From JBBSJZ01 sp041739875 (GTDB lineage: Bacteria > Planctomycetota > Planctomycetia > Pirellulales > Pirellulaceae): DNA of 64,000 nucleotides. The notes below the pieces were generated by a model, which saw only the letters and a list, made by a program, of their open reading frames with translations, was not told where the DNA came from and did not search any database. Below, one piece after another: positions 18,910-26,521 of the stretch. Location of the stretch: contig JBGSNA010000024.1 in the NCBI GenBank assembly GCA_041739875.1, positions 11,066 to 75,065 on the forward strand, in the 5' to 3' direction. The position numbers and the translations under genes are program-made. Numbering within the stretch: position 1 is the first letter of the stretch; each line of letters begins with the position of its first letter.

Positions 18910-20526
18910 TTAGTGGATTGCACCACCAGCGATCGCATCGGATGGATACGCGTGCATTCCGTGCTCGGAGATATCCAAACCAGCTTGCTCTTCTTCAGGC
19001 GAAACTCGAAGCATTCCGACGGCTTTGAGAACACCAAATACGATCAACATCGTGACGAATGCCCACACGCAGATCACCACAGTTCCGTACGCTTGAACTC
19101 CAATGAATCCAGCTCGGTCGAACAAGTCGGCACCATCATCACCTGTTGGAATCGCACCGAACAATCCAGTCGCGATTCCGCCCCAGATGCCACACAGACC
19201 GTGAACCGGGAACGCTCCAACAGGATCGTCAATCTTCAACTTATCGAGCAAGATCGTGCCAAGAACCACAATCAATCCAGCAACGGCACCAATCGCAAGT
19301 GCACTGACTTGGTCCACACGATCACAGTTTGCGGTGATACCAACCAAACCACCCAAGACACCGTTGAGTGCCATCGTGAGATCCGGCTTGCCGAAGAGAA
19401 CCCAAGCGGTGCACAGAGCAACAACACAGCCAGCGGCGGCGGCGATTGTTGTTGTCACAGCGATATAAGTCGTTGCCTCAGCATTGGACCAGCCAGCATA
19501 GGTCAATTGGCTTCCAGGATTAAATCCATACCAACCAACCCAAAGGATGAACACACCGAGAGCAGCGAAAGTGATGTTGTGACCTGGAAGTGGAATGCTC
19601 TTGCCATCAGCACTGTACCGGCCAATTCTCGGCCCAAGCAGCAAAGCTCCAGCCAAGCCGGCGAAACCGCCGACTGCGTGGACCACGACGCTACCAGCAA
19701 AGTCCGCGAACCCTGCCTCAGCAAGAAATCCACCGCCCCACTTCCAGAAACCGCTGATCGGATAAACCAAACCAGTCAACACAGCACTGTAAATCAGGTA
19801 GCCAGCAAATTTCATCCGCCCAGCGACTGCACCGGAAACGATCGTTGCAGCTGTCGCGGCAAACGCGACTTGGAAAAGGAAGTCGGCACTGTTGCTCCAA
19901 CCTGTGTCCAAGTTCGGCGCGTCAACGTCACGCGTTACAAACGAACCACTGAACCCGAAGTAACCACCGGCATAGTCGCCGCCTGGATACATCAAGCCGT
20001 AGCCGACGACAAGGTAGAGGATGACGCCCACTGCAAGATCGAGCACATTCTTCGCCAGAATGTTTACTGTGTTCTTGGAGGAGTTCAAACCGACTTCCAC
20101 CATCGCGAATCCGGCTTGCATGAACAAGACGAGCACCGCACAGATGAACATGATCAATGTGTTGATCGTGTACTCAAAGTCTTTCTGAAGCCCAATGCTG
20201 CCCGCGTCAGCGGCTGCAGGTTCTTCTGCTGCAGGTTCTTCTGCTGCAGGTTCTTCTGCTGCAGGTTCTTCTGCTGCAGGTTCTGCGGCTGCAGGTTCTG
20301 CGGCTGCAGGTTCTGCGGCTGCAGGTTCTGCGGCTGCAGGTTCTGCGGCTGCAGGTTCTGCGACTACTGCTGTGGCATCGCCACCCGCGTCGGTAGCTTC
20401 AACTGCTTCCGCTGCGACCGCCGGCTCCTCCTGAGCCGAAGCGACCGACGCGAGTGACATGCCAACTCCCAACGTCCCCACGAGGAGTGCGATAACGAGC
20501 CACGGAGCTCTTAAAGACTGAATCAT
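18910..20526 (-). CDS. amt: Ammonium transporter (Amt/MEP family) with an EPAAA-repeat N-terminal spacer
   Basis: 538 residues; typical Amt cores are ~400. It starts with a signal peptide (MIQSLRAPWLVIALLVGTLG..., cut near ASAQ). Residues ~33-108 are an Ala/Glu/Pro-rich spacer with ten EPAA-type units. The transport core then begins (DFEYTINTLIMFICAVLVLF) with about 11 membrane segments. The two pore histidines are in VVVHAVGGFAGLAGA and FPVHGLCGIWGG, as in AmtB. It moves ammonium across the inner membrane. No glnK/P-II gene is adjacent in the window. The spacer, which should lie in the periplasm, is unusual and is coded by a minisatellite. Confidence 0.95.
   Translation of the reverse strand: MIQSLRAPWLVIALLVGTLGVGMSLASVASAQEEPAVAAEAVEATDAGGDATAVVAEPAAAEPAAAEPAAAEPAAAEPAAAEPAAEEPAAEEPAAEEPAAEEPAAADAGSIGLQKDFEYTINTLIMFICAVLVLFMQAGFAMVEVGLNSSKNTVNILAKNVLDLAVGVILYLVVGYGLMYPGGDYAGGYFGFSGSFVTRDVDAPNLDTGWSNSADFLFQVAFAATAATIVSGAVAGRMKFAGYLIYSAVLTGLVYPISGFWKWGGGFLAEAGFADFAGSVVVHAVGGFAGLAGALLLGPRIGRYSADGKSIPLPGHNITFAALGVFILWVGWYGFNPGSQLTYAGWSNAEATTYIAVTTTIAAAAGCVVALCTAWVLFGKPDLTMALNGVLGGLVGITANCDRVDQVSALAIGAVAGLIVVLGTILLDKLKIDDPVGAFPVHGLCGIWGGIATGLFGAIPTGDDGADLFDRAGFIGVQAYGTVVICVWAFVTMLIVFGVLKAVGMLRVSPEEEQAGLDISEHGMHAYPSDAIAGGAIH
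20213..20362. repeat. 15-bp minisatellite inside amt (10 copies)
   Basis: Ten head-to-tail copies of a 15-base unit. Four read GCTGCAGGTTCTTCT (20213-20272) and six read GCTGCAGGTTCTGCG (20273-20362) on the plus strand; each contains CTGCAG. In the amt frame they code AEPAA (six) and EEPAA (four), so copy-number changes keep the frame. There are no spacers, so it is not a CRISPR array. Near-perfect copies suggest recent expansion or gene conversion. Confidence 0.95.
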
Positions 20527-20587
20527 TTTCCTGTTACGCCTTCTATGATGTGAAACCTGACGAGCGGCCGCGCGATCCGCGCGACAC

Positions 20588-20725
20588 TCACTCTCTTGCT
20601 GTTAGCGGCCAACCGAAATCGGTTTCCAAATCGACAACTCCTGCCCGGGCCATCATGCAGATTTGCTCGCGAGTCAATCGACAAAGATCCAACTGAAAGA
20701 CCACGTCGCTGGCACCATTAAGCAT
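20588..20725 (-). CDS. Possible 45-residue protein upstream of amt
   Basis: On the minus strand an ATG at 20725 opens 45 codons ending in TGA at 20588-20590, 61 bases before the amt ATG. The product has balanced, protein-like composition (MLNGASDVVFQLDLCRLTRE; it ends in WPLTARE) with a possible amphipathic helix. The same frame is open for 12 more codons upstream (VPVVADALVRR), so a TTG start is also possible. No good ribosome binding site is seen. It could be a small gene co-transcribed with amt, an upstream leader ORF or a remnant of a longer gene. I do not recognise the sequence. Confidence 0.35.
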   Translation of the reverse strand: MLNGASDVVFQLDLCRLTREQICMMARAGVVDLETDFGWPLTARE

Positions 20726-21003
20726 CCGGCGGACCAAAGCATCTGCTACGACCGGAACTCACGACGCAAACTTATAAACTGCAAGCACTTGCGATTTTGA
20801 AAAATTTTCAAACTCGCTCGTAGACGACTTCCCCGAGTCCGTCGCTTGCCTGGGTCCTAGGCGACTCGCCCCCACGGCCGCCTGAAGAATAGGCACAAAA
20901 TCAGCCTAGACGCTTGCGACAGAATCTAGCTAGAAACCGGATCGATTCGGGGTCAACCGAACGATCCAGGCGGTAACCCACATAGATCACAAGGACGCCA
21001 GTT
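20726..21003. other. Intergenic region upstream of the small-ORF/amt unit and the 80-residue gene
   Basis: Contains a 17-base AT-rich palindrome (TTTGAAAAATTTTCAAA, 20796-20812) that could be an operator or part of a promoter for amt. The rest shows no gene or RNA I can support. Confidence 0.3.
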
Positions 21004-21246
21004 ATGAACGTTAATTTCTTTGAATGGTTGCGAGACGGAGTTCGGCAATCGGTGCTGCTCGGAGTCAGTGACGCGATCGAACAAATTGGAACACCGGCCG
21101 ATACCGAGGACTTGCATCCCAACGTGGCAGCGATGCTTCAAGGCGAGGGTGCCCCAAAAACAAAGCGAGTTGGAGCGAACAACTCTGCTGGACGCAAGCG
21201 ACTTGGTCGCTCACTCAAAGACCTCAATCCTCAGGCCCAAGCTTAG
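21004..21246 (+). CDS. Small hypothetical protein
   Basis: 80 residues. An AAGGA-type ribosome binding site lies about ten bases before the ATG. It starts with a short amphipathic helix (MNVNFFEWLRDGVRQSVLLG) and ends in a basic, Gly/Lys/Arg-rich tail (NNSAGRKRLGRSLKDLNPQ). No membrane segment or known motif. The acid/base pattern suggests a small soluble protein, perhaps binding a partner or nucleic acid through its tail. It converges with the histidine kinase gene; 48 bases separate the two stops. Function unknown. Confidence 0.6.
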   Translation: MNVNFFEWLRDGVRQSVLLGVSDAIEQIGTPADTEDLHPNVAAMLQGEGAPKTKRVGANNSAGRKRLGRSLKDLNPQAQA

Positions 21247-21294
21247 TAAAGGCCCGAGCCTAGCAAAAAGCCTAAGCGAACCGCGTCGGAGAGG

Positions 21295-22029
21295 CTAACT
21301 CAGCCCGCTATGCGGTAACTTCAACTCCACACAAGTCGAATGGCCTGGACTCGAACGAACCGTGAGCTTGCCACCAGCAAGCTCAGCCCGGCCCTGCATG
21401 ACCTGGAGACCAAAATGATCCCCAGTGACTGCCGATGGATCGAAACCGATTCCATCATCCGTAATCGTAATTCGATACCACTGGAGATCGACGATCGAGG
21501 CAATTTCCACTCGCTTCGCTTTTCCATGCCTCACTGCATTCCGAACGGATTCGACCGTAACTCGGAAGGCAACAATCGCGAAATCATTGGCGAAATACTC
21601 GGTTTCGGGGCCAATGTGCCAAACAAGCTCCACGTCGCGACAAATTTCGTTGACCTGTTCCTGGGCAGCCTCTTTCCAAGTTCGGATAGAGAAATCGAGT
21701 GAATGAATGGATCCGAGCAATCGACGACTCCACTGCATCGCCTCATTCATCCAGCTAGCAATCTGGTTCAGCGACGCAGCTGCTTCTACTGGGTCGCAAG
21801 GGGACCTTTCGGTACTCAGTTTCAATGAAAGAACTTCGGCTTTGGCCCGAGCGGCATAGAGGAGAGGCACAAGGTCATCATGCAGATCATGACCGATTTG
21901 GGCTCTCTCTTGGTCAACGAGCCGTGCGACCTCAACGCGACTCCAGTTCGATCGCGACTCACCAGCTGGATTGGAATGAGTGGCACCAGGGCCGTTGGAT
22001 AACGAATGCCCCAGCTTGTCTTCGCTCAA
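21295..22029 (-). CDS. Sensor histidine kinase, NarL/UhpB-type, without a sensor domain
   Basis: 244 residues. A short variable N-terminus is followed by a HisKA_3 dimerisation domain with the phospho-acceptor His50 (QERAQIGHDLHDDLVPLL), then an HATPase_c domain: the N-box is SVRNAVRHGKAKRVEI, the G-boxes are ITDDGIGFDPSA and HFGLQVMQGRAELAGGKLTV. No membrane segment or PAS/GAF domain, so it is cytoplasmic and must get its signal from a partner. Its ATG overlaps the stop of the STAS gene (ATGA), which suggests that the two act together. No response regulator gene lies next to it. Confidence 0.92.
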   Translation of the reverse strand: MSEDKLGHSLSNGPGATHSNPAGESRSNWSRVEVARLVDQERAQIGHDLHDDLVPLLYAARAKAEVLSLKLSTERSPCDPVEAAASLNQIASWMNEAMQWSRRLLGSIHSLDFSIRTWKEAAQEQVNEICRDVELVWHIGPETEYFANDFAIVAFRVTVESVRNAVRHGKAKRVEIASIVDLQWYRITITDDGIGFDPSAVTGDHFGLQVMQGRAELAGGKLTVRSSPGHSTCVELKLPHSGLS

Positions 22030-22391
22030 CCGAACCAGCCCTTCTTGTCGAAGCTTGCTAATGCTTTGTCTTCGGTGGTTTGGATGTTAAAGAGCTTGTT
22101 GAGCTTGGTGATTTTGAAAACTTCCATGACGTTAGCGGAGACTTCACAAAATACCAACGCGATTCCCTGGGCTTTGCAGCCCTTATTGAGCATGACCAGC
22201 TTGGTGATCATGGCGGACGACATAAACGAAACGCCGCGAAAATTGACAAGCAATTTCTTGTGAATTGCTTGCGGGATGATATCCATAATCTCTTTGCCAA
22301 CCTGTTCGATCCGCTGGCTATCAAGAATCTTGCTGTCAGTAAAACCGACGATCAAGATTTCTTCGTGCATTTGGTTGGTAATGGCCGCCAT
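22026..22391 (-). CDS. STAS-domain anti-sigma factor antagonist
   Basis: 121 residues covering one STAS domain. The pattern after the third strand, LLVNFRGVSFMSSAMITKLV, places a Ser pair (58-59) at the position phosphorylated in SpoIIAA/RsbV. Such proteins release a sigma factor by binding an anti-sigma kinase, switched by Ser phosphorylation. No RsbW-like kinase is adjacent, but a histidine kinase gene overlaps its stop codon by 4 bases. Start could be 22391 or the Met eight codons in. A 143-base gap separates it from the upstream gene. Confidence 0.9.
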   Translation of the reverse strand: MAAITNQMHEEILIVGFTDSKILDSQRIEQVGKEIMDIIPQAIHKKLLVNFRGVSFMSSAMITKLVMLNKGCKAQGIALVFCEVSANVMEVFKITKLNKLFNIQTTEDKALASFDKKGWFG

Positions 22392-22534
22392 GCTGAGGAT
22401 TCCGCGAGACCAGGTGAAGCAAATAAAGGATAAACGCTAAGCTAAGCTACCGTGCATCGGTGCGACGGCACGAGGCTCTAGATTAACAGCCGACCCGGTC
22501 TATGGCAATTCGGCGCACCACTGGCACGGGATTT

Positions 22535-23242
22535 TCATCCAAGATCGTCCGCATTGAGCTGATCAACTAAAGCATCCAATTGATCGTCGCTGAGCCCTCG
22601 ATGCGAACTGCCACGCGACACGTCCGCGACGGAGCTTGAGTCCAACTCCCTTTCGGGGGGAGCGACGGCATTCGTGCCGGTGACTGGGGTGGACCTCGAC
22701 GAGCTGGCTAATCTCGCATTCAGGTCGACAGGCGTTTTTGGGCGAATCCCCACATCGCCGACCACTTGCTGTGTGTCCTTTTGTTTTGCTGGAGATGGAA
22801 CAACACTGCTCATCAGCGAGAACGTCCGAACTTGCCGAAGCCGGAGTAACTCATACACTGCGCTGCAAACGTCGTCTGGCGACGCATATTGATTCAGGTC
22901 GAAAATGTAAATTCGTCGACCTGGAGCCGTGACCGAAGTCGTTTCAGTGGCTGCGGCAAGATCGCCAGAGTGCGCAAATCGTTTGCCTTCGATCCGGCAA
23001 CGCGAGAACAGCCCAAGGACATGCTCCGGGGATTTCCAATCGAGGTAGACAAAATCACCCGTGATCGATTCAAGCGTCAAAAGATCCGTGGACTGAGCGT
23101 CCTCCAGCGACGAGGTGTTCACGAGGACCATATCAATCCCAGGTCGCCCGATCATCTCGCCGACGATCCCCTCACCGATTCGTTGCGCAATCGGGCTTGC
23201 CGGGGGCGATTGGTTCATCACGACGTTCAAACGCACAGCCAT
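22535..23242 (-). CDS. Hypothetical protein coupled to the P-loop ATPase
   Basis: 235 residues from the ATG at 23242, which overlaps the ATPase stop (TAATG). The N-terminal ~150 residues look like an alpha/beta domain (GIDMVLVNTSSLEDAQSTDL; RRIYIFDLNQYASPDDVCSA; VYELLRLRQVRTFSLMSSVV). The C-terminal ~85 residues are Ser/Pro/Val-rich and probably disordered, ending in a short acidic helix (SDDQLDALVDQLNADDLG). No Walker motif or membrane segment. I do not recognise the family. Tight coupling suggests that it works with the ATPase. Confidence 0.7.
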   Translation of the reverse strand: MAVRLNVVMNQSPPASPIAQRIGEGIVGEMIGRPGIDMVLVNTSSLEDAQSTDLLTLESITGDFVYLDWKSPEHVLGLFSRCRIEGKRFAHSGDLAAATETTSVTAPGRRIYIFDLNQYASPDDVCSAVYELLRLRQVRTFSLMSSVVPSPAKQKDTQQVVGDVGIRPKTPVDLNARLASSSRSTPVTGTNAVAPPERELDSSSVADVSRGSSHRGLSDDQLDALVDQLNADDLG

Positions 23243-23988
23243 TAATTTGCTTTCGGTACTAGAGCACGCAAGTCCACGCTGCATCGCTTGAGGCGAGGAC
23301 GCAGTTCCTTTAATTCATTGGGATTGTAGTTCGCGACAAGGTCGTATAGTTCAAACCACAATTCTCTCGCATTGGTAACTTGACTTAAGTCTCGCCGCTC
23401 GAGCTCGTCTTGAACCAGCGCAACATGCTGCTCGGTTGATTCACGAATTAGCTGCGCTGCTAAATACTGAATTAACTCAGCGGTGAGCTGGGCACGATGC
23501 GCTTCGACAAAACCTAGCATCTTACGATGGCTGGTTGCGAGAAGGTCACACCGACGCGCAGCCAAGGCGGCACAGAACATCCACTTCACCGGCCAAGAAA
23601 GTTGTTCGATTCCGTCCAAGACAACAACGCCCCCGCGACGGCTTTGGTGAATCAAGCAAACCAGCAAACGAAGATTATCGCGACTTTGATGGAGCCAATC
23701 GCTCCAGTTACCGTTGGGGTAACGGGTCAATCGCTCACGCAGAACAAGCGAATAACGCGACTGAAGCGATGGAATGAGTGTCTCCACAAGGGTCGATTTC
23801 CCGCTTCCATGCGAACCCACGATCAAGGCTCGATGCGATTCACGTAACCGCTCAAGCATTCCAGTGATCAAGGACGGATCGAGCGGTTGATGCGGCTTCG
23901 TCGGCGAAAAATACGGCCTCGCCCCCGGCTTAATGAAGCGAGTTGCAAACGGGTTGCCGGGAGTCAGAAGCGGATCAGATGCCGACAC
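23242..23988 (-). CDS. P-loop ATPase (AAA-like)
   Basis: 248 residues. Walker A is ALIVGSHGSGKSTLVETLIP (about residues 54-73) and a Walker B-like strand is GGVVVLDGIEQLSW. After it come helices with a sensor-like stretch (RRCDLLATSHRKML). The C-terminal part is helical and charged (ARELWFELYDLVANYNPNE). It should bind and hydrolyse ATP in the cytoplasm; the partner is unknown. It lies 19 bases after the preceding gene and its stop overlaps the next gene's start, so it is part of a minus-strand gene train. Confidence 0.8.
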   Translation of the reverse strand: MSASDPLLTPGNPFATRFIKPGARPYFSPTKPHQPLDPSLITGMLERLRESHRALIVGSHGSGKSTLVETLIPSLQSRYSLVLRERLTRYPNGNWSDWLHQSRDNLRLLVCLIHQSRRGGVVVLDGIEQLSWPVKWMFCAALAARRCDLLATSHRKMLGFVEAHRAQLTAELIQYLAAQLIRESTEQHVALVQDELERRDLSQVTNARELWFELYDLVANYNPNELKELRPRLKRCSVDLRALVPKAN

Positions 23989-24007
23989 GAGGTGATGTGG
24001 GCCTCAC

Positions 24008-24607
24008 TCAGGATGTCGTAAATGTCATGTCCGAACGATGATCGCCAGTCACTCGCGAAATCCGAGGCACGACACCAACAGGCACTACGACATTCGACCA
24101 ATCCACAGCACTTGAACGTACTCGTGAAGGGAGCGTGGTCGTGTCGGCAAGCGACAATCTTTCACTGCGATGAGTGCGAGCCACGACGTAAAATGGATGC
24201 TCCGCGAGAATCTCGCGACCTCCCACGAGGAACAATCGCAGCCGCAAGCTCCACCGAATCGTAATCAGTTTTCCGTGGTAGCTGAGCGGAGTAACAGGCA
24301 AACGGCACTTAATCGATTGCTCATCAGCAAGACCTGTATCGCGGAGTTGCTGTTCGGTCAGGCGATGAAAATGGTGAACGTGGAGGTCCTCGTCGCCTTT
24401 GCCTTCCGTGTGCCACATCACCGACGCTTCGAGACCCTGCAGTTGGTCGATAGGCACTCGGCTAATACGCCATTTTGCAACCAGAGTTCCGCCAGCCTCG
24501 TATCGAGCATCGTCTTTGCAAAGCGAAACACTTACCGCGGGCTGCGTGGCGGATGCAGCCCCAAGGGGTGTACGACGACGGGGAAATTTCGGCAGAACGA
24601 TGGCCAC
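24008..24607 (-). CDS. Hypothetical protein overlapping the membrane-protein gene
   Basis: 199 residues from a GTG at 24607 preceded by GGAG ten bases upstream; the frame stays open to 24715 but lacks a good start there. This gives a 76-base overlap with the upstream gene. The protein is beta-rich and soluble (AGGTLVAKWRISRVPIDQLQ; LSYHGKLITIRWSLRLRLFL), with an immunoglobulin-like strand pattern similar to the second half of its neighbour (both contain IRW-type strands near the end). It may be a companion of that neighbour. Function unknown. Confidence 0.65.
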   Translation of the reverse strand: MAIVLPKFPRRRTPLGAASATQPAVSVSLCKDDARYEAGGTLVAKWRISRVPIDQLQGLEASVMWHTEGKGDEDLHVHHFHRLTEQQLRDTGLADEQSIKCRLPVTPLSYHGKLITIRWSLRLRLFLVGGREILAEHPFYVVARTHRSERLSLADTTTLPSRVRSSAVDWSNVVVPVGVVPRISRVTGDHRSDMTFTTS

Positions 24608-25602
24608 GGACGCGTTTCTCCACTTACCACAATCTTCCAGCGGATCGCGTTGTGCGACCCTACAAACGAGTGCATCGCACTCAGTGGCAAGACGAAACGT
24701 AATTGTTGCTCCCAAGGTACCTGCGGGTCAACCGTCACATCGCGGTCGCTCAACAAAACTTCGCTGAAAGCTTCGGCACGTTCGACACGAACGTCAGTCC
24801 CTTGGCGAAAGAACGTTTCCTCTTCACAGCAAAGTGCGATTTTCAGCCTCCGAAGCCGCAGTCGACCACACTGCGCCACGTAAAGTCGACATTCTTCACC
24901 CGGATAAAGCGGATGTTCGTCAATCTCGACGATCGTGAGACCGACGCCAGCGAACTGACGCAATTGATTCAAAAAGTAACGAAATGCCCAATAACCGATC
25001 CCGGCAAATGGGACCAACAGAAGGGTCAAAACCCAGCGGGGATTTCCATACCAGAAGCCGGACACCACCACGGCAAGCAACACGAACCAAACCGTATTCC
25101 ATAACAGAGCGAGGACGGCTGGCCCAGCAATCTGGCCACCAGTCGGGTTTGCTTCGGCGAGCCGAAACTTCAGATGCTCGCCTGGACTGTCGGTGATCGA
25201 TTTACCAACCGGCACATACGGAAGCTTCGAATCGGGCTCTGCTCCAGGTCCGCTGACTTCGATCGAACCGCCGCGTTTAGCGATCACGCTGCGACGCTCA
25301 CTACTGGTGCCAAATCGGGTTAACCGAAACATCAAGCCGCCGCCACCGGTTCCGATTGCGGCGATGGACAGAATTCCAAATATCCAGCCACCCCAATCAC
25401 TGGAGAGCGTTTCCACCGTATCCGGTGCAACCTCGAGAGCCTGGACCGGTGCAAGTCGGTGAATGAGCACCAGGGAAAGCGTGAACACGCCGGTGAGAAA
25501 AACACCGGCGTAAAAAGCTGCTTCACCAGCAACGCCACTGAGCGAATGCCCCAACCGACGCTTTCCGCGTTTCTTGCTCCATGGCTGGGGAAATCGGAGC
25601 AT
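24532..25602 (-). CDS. Hypothetical membrane protein
   Basis: 356 residues. Membrane segments are seen near residues 26-48 (GEAAFYAGVFLTGVFTLSLV), 72-92 (GWIFGILSIAAIGTGGGGL) and two close together at 165-215 (LLWNTVWFVLLAVVVSGFW; WVLTLLLVPFAGIGYWAF). The last ~140 residues are soluble and beta-rich (GVGLTIVEIDEHPLYPGEEC), with a Cys-containing strand pair. It begins 6 bases after the alpha-CTD gene stop and overlaps the next gene by 76 bases, so the three are surely one transcript. I cannot assign a function. Confidence 0.78.
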   Translation of the reverse strand: MLRFPQPWSKKRGKRRLGHSLSGVAGEAAFYAGVFLTGVFTLSLVLIHRLAPVQALEVAPDTVETLSSDWGGWIFGILSIAAIGTGGGGLMFRLTRFGTSSERRSVIAKRGGSIEVSGPGAEPDSKLPYVPVGKSITDSPGEHLKFRLAEANPTGGQIAGPAVLALLWNTVWFVLLAVVVSGFWYGNPRWVLTLLLVPFAGIGYWAFRYFLNQLRQFAGVGLTIVEIDEHPLYPGEECRLYVAQCGRLRLRRLKIALCCEEETFFRQGTDVRVERAEAFSEVLLSDRDVTVDPQVPWEQQLRFVLPLSAMHSFVGSHNAIRWKIVVSGETRPWPSFCRNFPVVVHPLGLHPPRSPR

Positions 25603-25608
25603 GGGAGC

Positions 25609-25887
25609 TTAGCGAGGGATGCAGGCGGGTTCGCGATTCGGACGATAAAAGCCCATCGCTTCGAGCGCCTGGTAAACTTCGTCCAACGTCTTCTCGCCAA
25701 AATTGCTGATCGCGAGCAAACGTCGTGGGGTTGCGTTAAGTAAATCGCGAACCGTGAGAATGCCGGTCTCTTCAAGACAATTTGTTGTGCGAACGGAGAG
25801 CCCCATTTCGGCAATGCTCAGGTTCAATCGTTCGCGACGCAATCGGGCCTCTTCTTCAGCACGACTCAGTGGAATACGTGTGGTCAT
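25609..25887 (-). CDS. Free RNA polymerase alpha-subunit C-terminal domain (alpha-CTD) protein
   Basis: 92 residues; a charged N-terminal helix (SRAEEEARLRRERLNLS) is followed by one complete alpha-CTD fold with a helix-hairpin-helix. By alignment with E. coli RpoA, the UP-element DNA-contact residues Arg265, Asn268, Cys269, Gly296, Lys298, Ser299 and Glu302 correspond to Arg33, Asn36, Cys37, Gly64, Lys66, Thr67 and Glu70, so all are kept (Ser to Thr once). The N-terminal assembly domain of alpha is absent, so it cannot join polymerase in the usual way. A GGGAG ribosome site lies nine bases before the ATG. It leads a train of signalling and membrane genes. Possible roles: DNA-binding adaptor, competitor of alpha-CTD, or UP-element sensor. 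Confidence 0.9.
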   Translation of the reverse strand: MTTRIPLSRAEEEARLRRERLNLSIAEMGLSVRTTNCLEETGILTVRDLLNATPRRLLAISNFGEKTLDEVYQALEAMGFYRPNREPACIPR

Positions 25888-25902
25888 GACAAAACTCCCT
25901 TT

Positions 25903-26295
25903 TCAATCAAATGATCGCCATACAGTCGCATCGCGCCCTTCCGGATCCGAAAGCTCCCTGCGCAACACAGTCACTTGGGCGAGAGTTATAGGCGAGTCGT
26001 CAAGCGTCGAGCAAGCATCCGCGCCTTGGCTAAGGCTCAAAATATCCAAGAAAAAGCGAACTTTTTTGATAGCAAAAGTTTCTGCCAGAGGGACAAATGT
26101 GAGTTCCAGCAATCCTGTGGGGCTGTTTTCATCACCATCTCCACGGAAAGAGGCGGTTCGGGCTTGGGGGAATAATCGACCTCCGATATACATATAGTCA
26201 AGAAATGAGGAAATGCGCGACCTTGAAGGCGCCGAATCCTGCGGATGAGTGCTGACCAGCGAACCCCAACCTGTGGGCGAGACGGCTGCCAGCAA
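25903..26295 (-). CDS. Doubtful ORF upstream of the alpha-CTD gene
   Basis: 130 codons open on the minus strand, ending 15 bases before the alpha-CTD ATG. The C-terminal half has protein-like segments (LLELTFVPLAETFAIKKVRF), the N-terminal half is Ser/Pro-rich and not convincing; an internal Met (MYIGGRLFPQ) could be the start. Codon pattern is not clearly better than other frames. The 630 bases 25888-26521 otherwise hold no gene I can support and must include the promoters of the divergent alpha-CTD and Arg/Gly-rich genes. Confidence 0.22.
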   Translation of the reverse strand: MLAAVSPTGWGSLVSTHPQDSAPSRSRISSFLDYMYIGGRLFPQARTASFRGDGDENSPTGLLELTFVPLAETFAIKKVRFFLDILSLSQGADACSTLDDSPITLAQVTVLRRELSDPEGRDATVWRSFD

Positions 26296-26521
26296 CCTCC
26301 GCGCCCGACCTCTTTGTCACCTCCGTAGCCTACGTTTTCGCATTTGCTCTTGCTGAAGCAGAGATGCGAACGATTGCCACTGACATGCAATCGCACCCTG
26401 GGGCGGACCCGACAGAGCCGGATCATCCGGCATCGGATTCGATGACTGCATCAGTTCTTTTGAGACCAAGTGATCGCATCGACCATCCCGATAAAACAAT
26501 CCACACACTCGAATTCTATTC

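Noticed and set aside
20213..20362. Repeat array as a CRISPR
   Set aside because: Units are 15 bp in direct tandem with no spacers and code a periodic peptide in frame.
18775..20457. 560-codon ORF on the plus strand with FCCR/CGCRF repeats
   Set aside because: It is fully antisense to amt; the repeats are the opposite strand of the EPAAA minisatellite. The amt frame has a signal peptide and Amt motifs.
22522..22536. Sigma-54 -24 element TGGCACG on the plus strand
   Set aside because: The -12 part is TTTC, not TTGC, and no plus-strand gene follows.
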